In this document: positions 1-5,061 of the stretch, piece after piece
Numbering within the stretch: the stretch's first letter is position 1
Layout: every line of letters begins with the position of its first letter
Origin: Planctomycetota bacterium
GTDB lineage: Bacteria; Planctomycetota; Phycisphaerae; FEN-1346
Assembly (NCBI GenBank): GCA_026387055.1
Contig: JAPLML010000064.1
Span: 1 to 7,642, forward strand
DNA: 7,642 bases
Direction: 5' to 3'
Notes under the pieces: model-generated
Seen by the model: the letters and a program-made list of their open reading frames with translations, nothing else
What the model was told of the DNA's origin: nothing
The model's database searches: none
Made by a program: the position numbers and the translations under genes

Positions 1-1
1 C

Positions 2-538
2 GAGGTCGGCCCGCTCGCCCGCACGCTCATCGGCGACGCGGCGGGCGGGGTCATCAAGCCCCAGGTCGACGCCGCCCTCAAGGCCGCACGCCTCGGGGCC
101 GGCAAGCTCCAGTCGGTCCTCGGCCGCCACCTGGCCCGGGCCCTGGAGTCCCGCCTCATCGTCTCGGCCATGGTCGATTGGCTCGGCCAACTCAAGCTGG
201 GCGAGCCGGCCGCCGTCGCCCTCACGATCCCGCAGGAGGGCCGCGGGGCGGGCCTTGTGGACGGCCCGCGCGGGGCGCTCGGCCCCTGGATCGAAATCAA
301 GGACAAGGTCATCGGGCGGTACCAGTTGGTCGTCCCGACGACGTGGAACGGCTCGCCGCGCGACGCCTCCGGCACGCCCGGCCCGATGGAGCAGGCCCTG
401 ATCGGCGCCAAGGTCAAGGACCGCGATAACCCGTTCGAGGTCACGCGGATCATCCGCTCCTTCGACCCGTGCCTGGCGTGCGCCGTGCACCTGGCGACCC
501 CCACGGGCGGCGTGCGCGTCGTCCACCGCGCGATGTGA
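2..538 (+). CDS. [NiFe] hydrogenase large (catalytic) subunit, C-terminal part
   Basis: This is the last 178 codons of a nickel-iron hydrogenase large subunit; the 5' end lies outside the window. The enzyme splits or forms H2 at a Ni-Fe site. The decisive motif is DPCLACAVH at visible residues 155-163 (bases 464-490), whose two cysteines (157 and 160) are the C-terminal nickel ligands. Family knowledge says the precursor is cleaved after the motif histidine by a HypD/HyaD-type protease, which would here remove a 15-residue tail. The stretches RGALGPWIEIKD and PTTWNGSPRD resemble group 1 uptake hydrogenases more than the group 3c MvhA type, which usually ends in a DPCLSCATH-like motif. The gene ends with TGA, 158 bp before metV. 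Family is certain; subgroup is moderately sure. Its electron acceptor cannot be seen. Confidence 0.93.
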   Translation, partial: EVGPLARTLIGDAAGGVIKPQVDAALKAARLGAGKLQSVLGRHLARALESRLIVSAMVDWLGQLKLGEPAAVALTIPQEGRGAGLVDGPRGALGPWIEIKDKVIGRYQLVVPTTWNGSPRDASGTPGPMEQALIGAKVKDRDNPFEVTRIIRSFDPCLACAVHLATPTGGVRVVHRAM

Positions 539-598
539 GGAGGCGCGCGGCGGCCCGCCGCCCTCGGCGGTCCGCGCCGCGCGGCGCGATGATTCGTG

Positions 599-624
599 CG
601 CGGCGGGTCTCCTGACCCGCCGCG
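599..624. repeat. Palindromic hairpin repeat, family A, copy 1
   Basis: This is a perfect inverted repeat with 11-bp arms (CGCGGCGGGTC and its complement, 599-609 and 614-624) around a TCCT loop. The same arms recur at 4439-4466 and, in the opposite orientation, at 4504-4531. It sits between the hydrogenase and metV. It could act as a transcription attenuator or a REP-like element; no T-run follows, so a classical intrinsic terminator is not supported. Confidence 0.8.
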
Positions 625-654
625 TGAGCCGCAACGATGGGGCGTTTAGCGGGA

Positions 655-667
655 GGCCCGAAGGGCC
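655..667. repeat. Small GC-rich hairpin upstream of metV
   Basis: GGCCC (655-659) and GGGCC (663-667) pair around a GAA triloop, about 30 bp before the metV start. It may influence the metV leader or simply be part of the repeat-rich spacer. The rest of 539-696 contains further GC-rich self-complementary stretches but no gene I can support. Confidence 0.4.
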
Positions 668-696
668 CCGCGTGACTTGGTAGGAGATACGCAGTT

Positions 697-1410
697 ATGA
701 ACGCAACCGAACGCAAGCCGACGCAGGAAATCCTGGATTCCCTCGCCGACGCCCGCAAGGTCTTCGTCCTCGGATGCCAGGGCTGCCCCATCGGGTGCGA
801 GACCGGCGGCAAGCCGTGGCTCGACGAGATGACGGCCGCCCTCGGGGCCGTCGGCAAGGTCGTCACGGGCGCGGCCCTCGTCGACATGATCTGCAACAAG
901 ATGATCGTCGGCGTCCGCCTCGGCCGTATGATCCAGGCGGTTACCGCCGCCGACGCGCTTCTCGTCGGCTCCTGCGGCGTGGGCGTCCAGGCCGTCGGCA
1001 ACGTCGTCGGGCGCCGGGCCGTCCCCGCCATGAACACCATCTGCATGGGCGACTACCAGGGCCTCTGGCCGTCGGAGGAACGCTGAGGCGAGTGCGGCGA
1101 GTGCCTCCTCGCCTACACCGGCGGCCTTTGCCCCATCACCCTGTGTTCCAAGAGCCTGGTCAACGGCCAGTGCGGCGGCACGGGGTACGACGGCTCCTGC
1201 GAGGTCTCGAAGGCCCGCCGCTGCGGCTGGCACCTGATCTATGAGCGCCTCCGCGACCTCGGCCGCCTCGACGACATGCGCCGCCTCCAGGCGCCGCGCG
1301 ATTACCGGAAGCGGGACATCTCCGACCCCAACCGCCGCACCATCCGCTGGGCCCTGGAGATGGCCGAACAGGAACCGAAGGCCGCGCCAATGCCGCCGGC
1401 CAAAAAGTGA
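697..1410 (+). CDS. metV: MetV subunit of methylene-tetrahydrofolate reductase, with in-frame TGA (putative selenocysteine) at codon 130
   Basis: MetV is the cysteine-rich iron-sulfur/zinc partner of MetF in the Wood-Ljungdahl MetVF enzyme, passing electrons to the flavin subunit that reduces methylene- to methyl-tetrahydrofolate. The start is supported by AGGAG at 682-686. The N-terminal part carries C27-x2-C30-x3-C34 (GCQGCPIGCETGG), plus C66, C93 and C116. Codon 130 is TGA (1084-1086), directly followed by GECGEC, then TGGLCPITLCSKSL and NGQCGG, the family's C-terminal signature. Homologs have Cys at this spot, giving CxxCxxC. After the TGA the same frame runs 107 codons with strong GC third-position bias and no other stop, ending at TGA 1408-1410, 12 bp before metF. 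Full length (237 codons) fits the family. If TGA is a stop, the product lacks its C-terminal metal-binding region. Family assignment is strong; Sec decoding is inferred. Confidence 0.85.
1084..1086 (+). other. In-frame TGA, candidate selenocysteine codon in metV
   Basis: This TGA replaces the first cysteine of the CGECGEC-type motif of MetV. TGC or TGT to TGA is a single-base change, and Cys/Sec exchange is the usual pattern in selenoprotein families. Nearby genes (hydrogenase, metF, folD, moaA, moaC, MOSC-mogA) use TGA as a stop, so genome-wide reassignment of TGA is unlikely. Recoding, a nonsense mutation and a sequencing error all remain possible. Confidence 0.6.
1086..1114 (+). promoter_or_regulatory. 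Candidate bacterial SECIS stem-loop after the metV TGA
   Basis: AGGCGAG (1086-1092) pairs with CTCGCCT (1108-1114) in a 7-bp stem. GAG (1099-1101) can stack on CTC (1105-1107), giving a 5'-side bulge and a UGC apical loop at 1102-1104. An alternative uses the second GGCGAG (1096-1101) with CTCGCC (1108-1113) and a 6-nt loop. Either way the apical loop starts 16 nt after the UGA and has G in its second position, which is at the edge of the loose description of bacterial SECIS elements. The direct repeat GGCGAGTGC that creates the pairing also encodes the GEC-GEC peptide, so the fold could be incidental in GC-rich DNA. Confidence 0.4.
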
Positions 1411-1422
1411 GCGGGATGACCC

Positions 1423-2325
1423 ATGAGCCAACTCGAAGAACGTCTTAAGTCCGGCCAGTTCACCGTCACCGGCGAGATCGGCCCGCCCAAGGGCACCAAC
1501 GTCGCGCCCTGCCTCCACGAGGCCGAGGAGTTCCTCAAGGGCCGCGTCGTCGCCGTCAACGTCACCGACATCCAGACGGCTGTCATGCGGACCGGCTCCA
1601 TGGCCATGTGCCACATGCTCCGGGACCGCGGCATCGAGCCGATCTTCCAGATGGTCTGCCGCGACCGCAACCGCCTCGCCCTCCAGAGCGACCTCTTGTC
1701 GGCCGCGGTCCTTGGCATCGAGAACGTCCTGTCGCTCACCGGCGACCACGTGGTCATGGGCGACCACCGCGATGCCCGGCCCGTCTACGACCTCGACTCC
1801 GTGGGCCTGCTTCAGGCCATGTCGGGCCTGGAAGCCGGCAGGGACATGGGCTGCGACTTCAAGGGCAACCCGAACCAGCTTGACGGCGTCCCGAAGTTCT
1901 TCAAGGGCTGCTGCACCACGCCGTGCAGCCCGGACCCCGAGGCCCAGGTCATCAAGCTCGAGAAGAAGGCCGCCGCCGGGGCCCAGTTCGTCCAGACCCA
2001 GGCGGTGTACGACCCGGCCACGTTCGAGAAGTTCATGCGGCGGATCGAGCACATCAAGATCCCCGTGCTCGTGGGCATCGTGGTCCTGAAGTCCGCCGGC
2101 ATGGCCAAGTACATGAACCGCTCGGTGCCCGGCGTCCAGGTGCCCGACGCGCTCATCAAGGAGCTGACGGCGGCGCCGAAGGACGGCCTCAAGAAGGTGT
2201 CGGCCGCGATCGCCGCCCGCCTTGTGCGCGAGATGAAGCCCATGTGCCAGGGGGCCCACCTCATGACCCTCGGCTGGGACGACCTCGTGCCCGACATCAT
2301 CGCCCAGGCCGGCCTGGCGTCGTGA
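1423..2325 (+). CDS. metF: Methylenetetrahydrofolate reductase, MetF-type flavin subunit
   Basis: MetF is a flavin TIM-barrel enzyme that reduces 5,10-methylene-tetrahydrofolate to 5-methyl-tetrahydrofolate in the cytoplasm. The 300-residue product fits the family. It shows EIGPPKG with the conserved acid at Glu18, LSLTGDH at 104-109 (flavin region), and KGCCTTPCSPDPEAQVIKLEKKAAAGAQ-like family sequence from 161, of which the CSPDPE stretch and the Gln-rich FVQTQAVYD (189-197) are diagnostic. CQGAHLMTLGW near 275-285 matches the C-terminal GxHxM region. The gene lies 12 bp after the end of the metV frame, in the order of Wood-Ljungdahl metVF pairs rather than the lone methionine-synthesis metF. 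The Shine-Dalgarno is weak (GGGATG), so translation may be coupled to passage through the metV 3' end, which would only happen efficiently if the metV TGA is read through. The gene is intact. It is followed by a hairpin at 2331-2349. Confidence 0.93.
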   Translation: MSQLEERLKSGQFTVTGEIGPPKGTNVAPCLHEAEEFLKGRVVAVNVTDIQTAVMRTGSMAMCHMLRDRGIEPIFQMVCRDRNRLALQSDLLSAAVLGIENVLSLTGDHVVMGDHRDARPVYDLDSVGLLQAMSGLEAGRDMGCDFKGNPNQLDGVPKFFKGCCTTPCSPDPEAQVIKLEKKAAAGAQFVQTQAVYDPATFEKFMRRIEHIKIPVLVGIVVLKSAGMAKYMNRSVPGVQVPDALIKELTAAPKDGLKKVSAAIAARLVREMKPMCQGAHLMTLGWDDLVPDIIAQAGLAS

Positions 2326-2330
2326 TGTAG

Positions 2331-2349
2331 GCCGGGGCAACGCCCCGGC
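2331..2349 (+). terminator. Terminator-like hairpin after metF
   Basis: GCCGGGGC (2331-2338) and GCCCCGGC (2342-2349) form a perfect 8-bp GC stem with an AAC loop, 6 bp after the metF stop. It is followed by GTGTTTCCTGTG, which is only modestly T-rich. It may be a weak intrinsic terminator or an mRNA-stabilising hairpin for metVF. Confidence 0.5.
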
Positions 2350-2383
2350 GTGTTTCCTGTGCGTGTGCGCTTTGCCCGTTTAG

Positions 2384-2405
2384 CCGTCGCCGCATACGGC
2401 GACGG
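2384..2405. repeat. Palindromic hairpin repeat, family B, copy 1
   Basis: CCGTCGCCG (2384-2392) pairs perfectly with CGGCGACGG (2397-2405) around CATA. It is preceded by GTTTAG, exactly as in the copy at the end of mobA (7066-7091). A related hairpin lies at 3159-3177 after folD. This copy lies in the metF-folD spacer, 33 bp upstream of the folD start codon and before its Shine-Dalgarno. Confidence 0.8.
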
Positions 2406-2438
2406 TGTATTCATCGACAACCTTTTGAGGAGCCCCAC

Positions 2439-3147
2439 ATGCCCGCACGACTGATTGACGGCGAAGCCCTGGCGGCGAAAATCAAGGCCGAACTCGCCCC
2501 CGACATCCAGGCCATCAAGGCGAAAACCGGCGCGCCCCCGAAGCTCGCCAGCATCCTCGTCGGCGACAACCCCGGCTCCAAGGTCTACGCCCGCAGCCAG
2601 GCCAAGTCCTGCGAGGCCGTCGGCATCGCTTACCAACTGGTCGAGCTGCCGAACGAGACCACCGCCGAGACGCTGGCCGCCAGGATCGACGCCCTGGGCG
2701 CCGACCCCACGGTCCACGGCATCATCCTCCAGGGTCGTCGGCCACTCGCCCATCGTCGGCAAGCCCGTCGTCTGCCTCGTCGTCAACGACCTCGGCACCT
2801 GCACGTGCTGTCACATCGGCACCCGCGACCTGAAGGCCCACACCACGAAGGCCGAGATCCTGGTGGTCGCCGCCGGCAAGGCCGGCCTCGTGCGCGGCGA
2901 GCACATCATGCCCGGCGCCACGGTCATCGACGTGGGCATCAACCGCGTCCCGGTCCTCGATGCCGGCGGCAAGCCCGTCATCGACGAGAAGGGCAAGAAG
3001 AAGATGAAAACCGTCGGCGACGTGGATTTCGAGTCGGCCGTCCAGGTCGCCGGCGCCATCACGCCCGTCCCCGGCGGCGTCGGCCCGGTGACGGTGGCCA
3101 TGCTCCTTCGCAACACCGTCCGCGCCGCCAAGGCCCTCGTCGGCTGA
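2439..3147 (+). pseudogene. folD: FolD, methylene-THF dehydrogenase/methenyl-THF cyclohydrolase, disrupted by an internal deletion with frame change
   Basis: FolD normally converts methylene-THF to methenyl-THF and formyl-THF. The start is set by GAGGAG at 2427-2432. Codons 1-98 follow the family well, including Y50 and TVHGIILQ ending at Gln98 (2730-2732). The next family block, VVGHSPIVGKPVV, appears immediately but one frame over (from 2734), and runs through VIDVGINRV, GDVDFES and ITPVPGGVGPVTVAML to TGA 3145-3147. About 65 residues are missing (counterparts of E. coli FolD 99-163), including the LPLP loop, the KDVDG segment with the catalytic Asp and the PCTP motif. Read straight from the start, the frame instead runs into unrelated sequence up to 3263. 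Codon 54, the catalytic Lys in E. coli, is Gln. Either a real decayed gene or an assembly deletion explains this; the flanking halves look otherwise undamaged, which slightly favours a recent event or artefact. Confidence 0.85.
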
Positions 3148-3158
3148 GCATGTTTGGC

Positions 3159-3177
3159 CGTCGCCCGCACGGCGACG
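3159..3177. repeat. Palindromic hairpin repeat, family B, copy 2 (diverged)
   Basis: CGTCGCC (3159-3165) pairs with GGCGACG (3171-3177) around CGCAC. It is preceded by GTTTGGC, similar to the GTTTAGC before the other family B copies. It lies 11 bp after the folD stop and could serve as its terminator, although no T-run follows. A family C element begins 12 bp downstream, an arrangement also seen after mobA. Confidence 0.65.
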
Positions 3178-3189
3178 ATCCCCAGCGGC

Positions 3190-3274
3190 GGGTGGCACGG
3201 TCACGCGCCGTTGCGTGGCCGTGCATAGTCCGATGTCACGCACGGCCACCCAACATCGGGTGACCGTGCCACCC
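3190..3274. repeat. BIME/MITE-like double-hairpin element, family C, copy 1
   Basis: This 85-bp element has perfect 15-bp terminal inverted repeats (GGGTGGCACGGTCAC at 3190-3204 and its complement at 3260-3274). Inside, GTGGCCGTGC (3215-3224) pairs with GCACGGCCAC (3240-3249). The left arm (3190-3224) matches the left arm of the copy at 7147-7181 at 34 of 35 positions. It contains no coding capacity. It is consistent with a non-autonomous REP/BIME or MITE-type repeat; no transposase is visible. Confidence 0.75.
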
Positions 3275-3363
3275 TGCGAGACTGAGGCCCGCCCGACCCG
3301 CCGCGCTTTCCATGTTGAACTTGCTCTCCCTCCCGGTACACTTACCACGCGGCCGCATGTGGC

Positions 3364-3392
3364 TGGACTCTCGGCACTGGCCGGCAGATAAT
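3364..3392 (+). promoter_or_regulatory. Possible sigma70-type promoter of the moa cluster
   Basis: TGGACT (3364-3369, 4/6 match to TTGACA) and GATAAT (3387-3392, 5/6 match to TATAAT) are separated by 17 bp. This puts a start site near 3399, about 30 nt before the preferred moaA ATG. A weaker pair, TTGAAC 3315-3320 and TACACT 3337-3342, lies upstream. Both are short matches in a genome of unknown promoter consensus. In 3275-3428 I see no other clear feature and no convincing Moco riboswitch. Confidence 0.3.
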
Positions 3393-3428
3393 ACCTGGAG
3401 CGAATCGGAGCAACGGGGCGCACAGCGC

Positions 3429-4403
3429 ATGATCGCACCGGCGGCAAGACGCCACCTTTCATTGAGGATTTCGGTCACCGAGCAGTGCCAACTGCGGTGC
3501 CCGTACTGCATGCCTGCCCAGGGCCTGCCCGCGGCGTCGGGCGAGGATGTCCTGAAGGTCGAGGAGATGGTGCGCTTCGTCCAAATCCTCCGGCGCCACT
3601 TCGATCTGGCGAAGGTCCGCCTCACGGGCGGCGAACCCCTCGTCCGCCGTGACGTGGCGGCGCTCGTGGCCGCGCTTGCCGCCGAAGGCATCCAGGACAT
3701 CGCCCTGACCACCAACGGCGAGCTTCTGGCCGACGCCGCCGCGGAACTTCGGCAGGCCGGCCTGCGGCGAGTCAACATCCACATCGACAGCCTTGATGCC
3801 GGGACGTACCGGACGCTCACGCGCCGCGGCCGGTTGTCGCGTGCCTTGGCGGGCGTCGAGGCCGCACGGCGGGCCGGCCTCGCGCCGATCAAGCTCAACA
3901 TGGTGGTCCTGCGCGGCGTCAATGACAGCGAAGTGGTCGCGATGGCGCGGTTTGGCCTCGAGCGCGGTTGCGAGGTCCGCTTCCTCGAGGTGATGCCCAT
4001 CGGCGTGGCGGCGGCGAGCCACCGCGAATGGTTCGTTCCCTCCGCCGAGGTCCGCCACCGCCTGGCCTCCGCGTTTGATCTTGAGCCGCTGCCTGTTGTG
4101 CCGGGGGCGCCGAGCCGCGACGTGCGGGCGCGCGACACGCTCGGGCGCTCCGGCCTTCTCGGCTTCATCTCGCCGTGCAGCCAGCCGTTCTGCAGCGACT
4201 GCCGGCGCCTGCGCCTGACGTCCGCGGGGCGGCTCATCGGGTGCCTGGCCCGGGCCGAGGGGCCCGACGTGTCGGCACTCCTGAAGGCGCCGCACCCAGG
4301 CGACGAGGCCGGCCTCCTTGCGGCCATCGACCAGGCCCTTCGCCTGAAGCTCAAAGACCACTGTTTCGCCGATCAGCGCATCATGGCGACCGTCGGCGGC
4401 TGA
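3429..4403 (+). CDS. moaA: GTP 3',8-cyclase MoaA (radical SAM)
   Basis: MoaA performs the first step of molybdopterin synthesis, converting GTP to 3',8-cyclo-GTP with MoaC acting next. The 324-residue product has the radical SAM signature C20-x3-C24-x2-C27 (CQLRCPYCM), VRLTGGEPLVRRDV at 63-76, and the second cluster C255-x2-C258-x13-C272 in FCSDCRRLRLTSAGRLIGC. It ends in Gly-Gly, the C-terminal tail needed for catalysis in this family (TVGG here, where many homologs have SxIGG). I chose ATG 3429 because the family begins just before LRISVT; an in-frame ATG at 3312 would add 39 residues without family resemblance and would lie upstream of the possible promoter. The Shine-Dalgarno is poor (GGGGCG), so the exact start is uncertain. 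The gene appears intact and heads the molybdopterin block. Confidence 0.94.
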   Translation: MIAPAARRHLSLRISVTEQCQLRCPYCMPAQGLPAASGEDVLKVEEMVRFVQILRRHFDLAKVRLTGGEPLVRRDVAALVAALAAEGIQDIALTTNGELLADAAAELRQAGLRRVNIHIDSLDAGTYRTLTRRGRLSRALAGVEAARRAGLAPIKLNMVVLRGVNDSEVVAMARFGLERGCEVRFLEVMPIGVAAASHREWFVPSAEVRHRLASAFDLEPLPVVPGAPSRDVRARDTLGRSGLLGFISPCSQPFCSDCRRLRLTSAGRLIGCLARAEGPDVSALLKAPHPGDEAGLLAAIDQALRLKLKDHCFADQRIMATVGG

Positions 4404-4438
4404 TGGCACGTTCAGCGGGGAGCCGCTACTCAGGCGCT

Positions 4439-4466
4439 GCGCGGCGGGTCTCCTGACCCGCCGCGC
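4439..4466. repeat. Palindromic hairpin repeat, family A, copy 2
   Basis: GCGCGGCGGGTC-type arms of 12 bp (4439-4450 and 4455-4466) surround a TCCT loop identical to the copy at 599-624. The repeat lies in the moaA-moaC spacer, 35 bp after the moaA stop. Confidence 0.8.
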
Positions 4467-4503
4467 GAAAGCGGTGGCTCCGCGGCGCAGCACCAGGGCT
4501 GTG

Positions 4504-4531
4504 GCGCGGTGGGTCGGGAGACCCGCCGCGC
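4504..4531. repeat. Palindromic hairpin repeat, family A, copy 3, inverted
   Basis: GCGCGGTGGGTC (4504-4515) pairs with GACCCGCCGCGC (4520-4531) with one G-T wobble, around GGGA. Read on the opposite strand, the loop is TCCC, so this copy is inverted relative to copy 2, 37 bp away. The pair forms a head-to-head arrangement reminiscent of REP doublets. It ends 20 bp before the chosen moaC start. Confidence 0.75.
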
Positions 4532-4551
4532 ACCAATTGTTGAAGATCGAC

Positions 4552-5061
4552 ATGCCTGAGAAGCGCAGATCCAGACTCTCGCACCTCTCCCCCGGCGGCT
4601 CGCCGCGTATGGTGAACGTCGGCGCCAAGCCCGTCACGCGCCGCACCGCGGTGGCCGAGGCGTACGTGACCGTGGGGCGGAAGATCGCCGCGCGCCTCCG
4701 GCGGGAAGGCGGCCTCGCGAAGGGCAACGTCCTGGAGACCGCGCGCCTGGCGGGCATCCTGGCGGCGAAGAACACATCGACGCTTATCCCTATGTGCCAT
4801 CCGATTCCCCTCGACGGCATCGAGGTGGAGGCGGCGATCGACGGGCCGCGCGTCCGCCTCCGCGCCACCGTCTCGGCCGAGTGGAAGACGGGCGTCGAGA
4901 TGGAGGCGATGACGGCGGCCGCCGTCGCCGCCCTCACGGTCTACGATATGGTCAAGTCCGCGGGCAAGGGCGTCGAGATCGGCCCCGTGCGCCTCCTCTC
5001 GAAGGAGGGCGGCAGGTCCGGCCGCTGGGTCCGCCGGGGGGACTCCGATGGCGCGAGTTGA
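4552..5061 (+). CDS. moaC: Cyclic pyranopterin monophosphate synthase MoaC
   Basis: MoaC rearranges the MoaA product 3',8-cyclo-GTP into cyclic pyranopterin monophosphate. The 169-residue product fits the family and carries MVNVGAKPVTRR at 20-31, LIPMCHPIPLDG at 78-89, KTGVEMEAMTAAAVAALTVYDM at 112-133 (key residues Lys112, Glu116 and Glu118), and the active-site pair Asp132 and Lys135 equivalent to Asp128 and Lys131 of the E. coli enzyme. The tail KEGGRSG matches the usual KSGGKSG. ATG 4552 is preferred; an in-frame ATG at 4474 would translate through two hairpin repeats and adds no family sequence. The ribosome site is weak (GAAGA at 4542-4546). The 3' end overlaps the MOSC-MogA gene by 14 bp, implying translational coupling. 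Confidence 0.94.
   Translation: MPEKRRSRLSHLSPGGSPRMVNVGAKPVTRRTAVAEAYVTVGRKIAARLRREGGLAKGNVLETARLAGILAAKNTSTLIPMCHPIPLDGIEVEAAIDGPRVRLRATVSAEWKTGVEMEAMTAAAVAALTVYDMVKSAGKGVEIGPVRLLSKEGGRSGRWVRRGDSDGAS

Noticed and set aside
1084..1086. Reassignment of TGA as a sense codon (for example Trp or Gly) across the genome.
   Set aside because: TGA ends several confident genes in the window (hydrogenase, metF, folD, moaA, moaC, MOSC-mogA) at the expected family lengths, and the metV site is a conserved Cys, not Trp or Gly.
646..2340. A 564-codon open frame on the minus strand, opposite metV and metF.
   Set aside because: It lies antisense to two clearly recognised genes, has a composition typical of reverse-strand reading of GC-rich codons (Ala, Asp, Gly, His, Arg, Val runs) and no recognisable family sequence.
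2735..3263. The continuation of the folD start frame past Gln98 as a genuine alternative C-terminus.
   Set aside because: After 2735 this frame gives Arg/His/Pro-rich sequence without family resemblance, while the adjacent frame carries all FolD C-terminal motifs up to 3147.
3190..3274. CRISPR array.
   Set aside because: The repeats are palindromic and dispersed as isolated copies, with no regular direct repeat-spacer pattern and no cas genes.
3275..3428. A Moco riboswitch upstream of moaA.
   Set aside because: The leader is plausible by position, but I could not identify the conserved stems, and most of the upstream spacer is taken by a repeat element; a covariance-model search would be needed.
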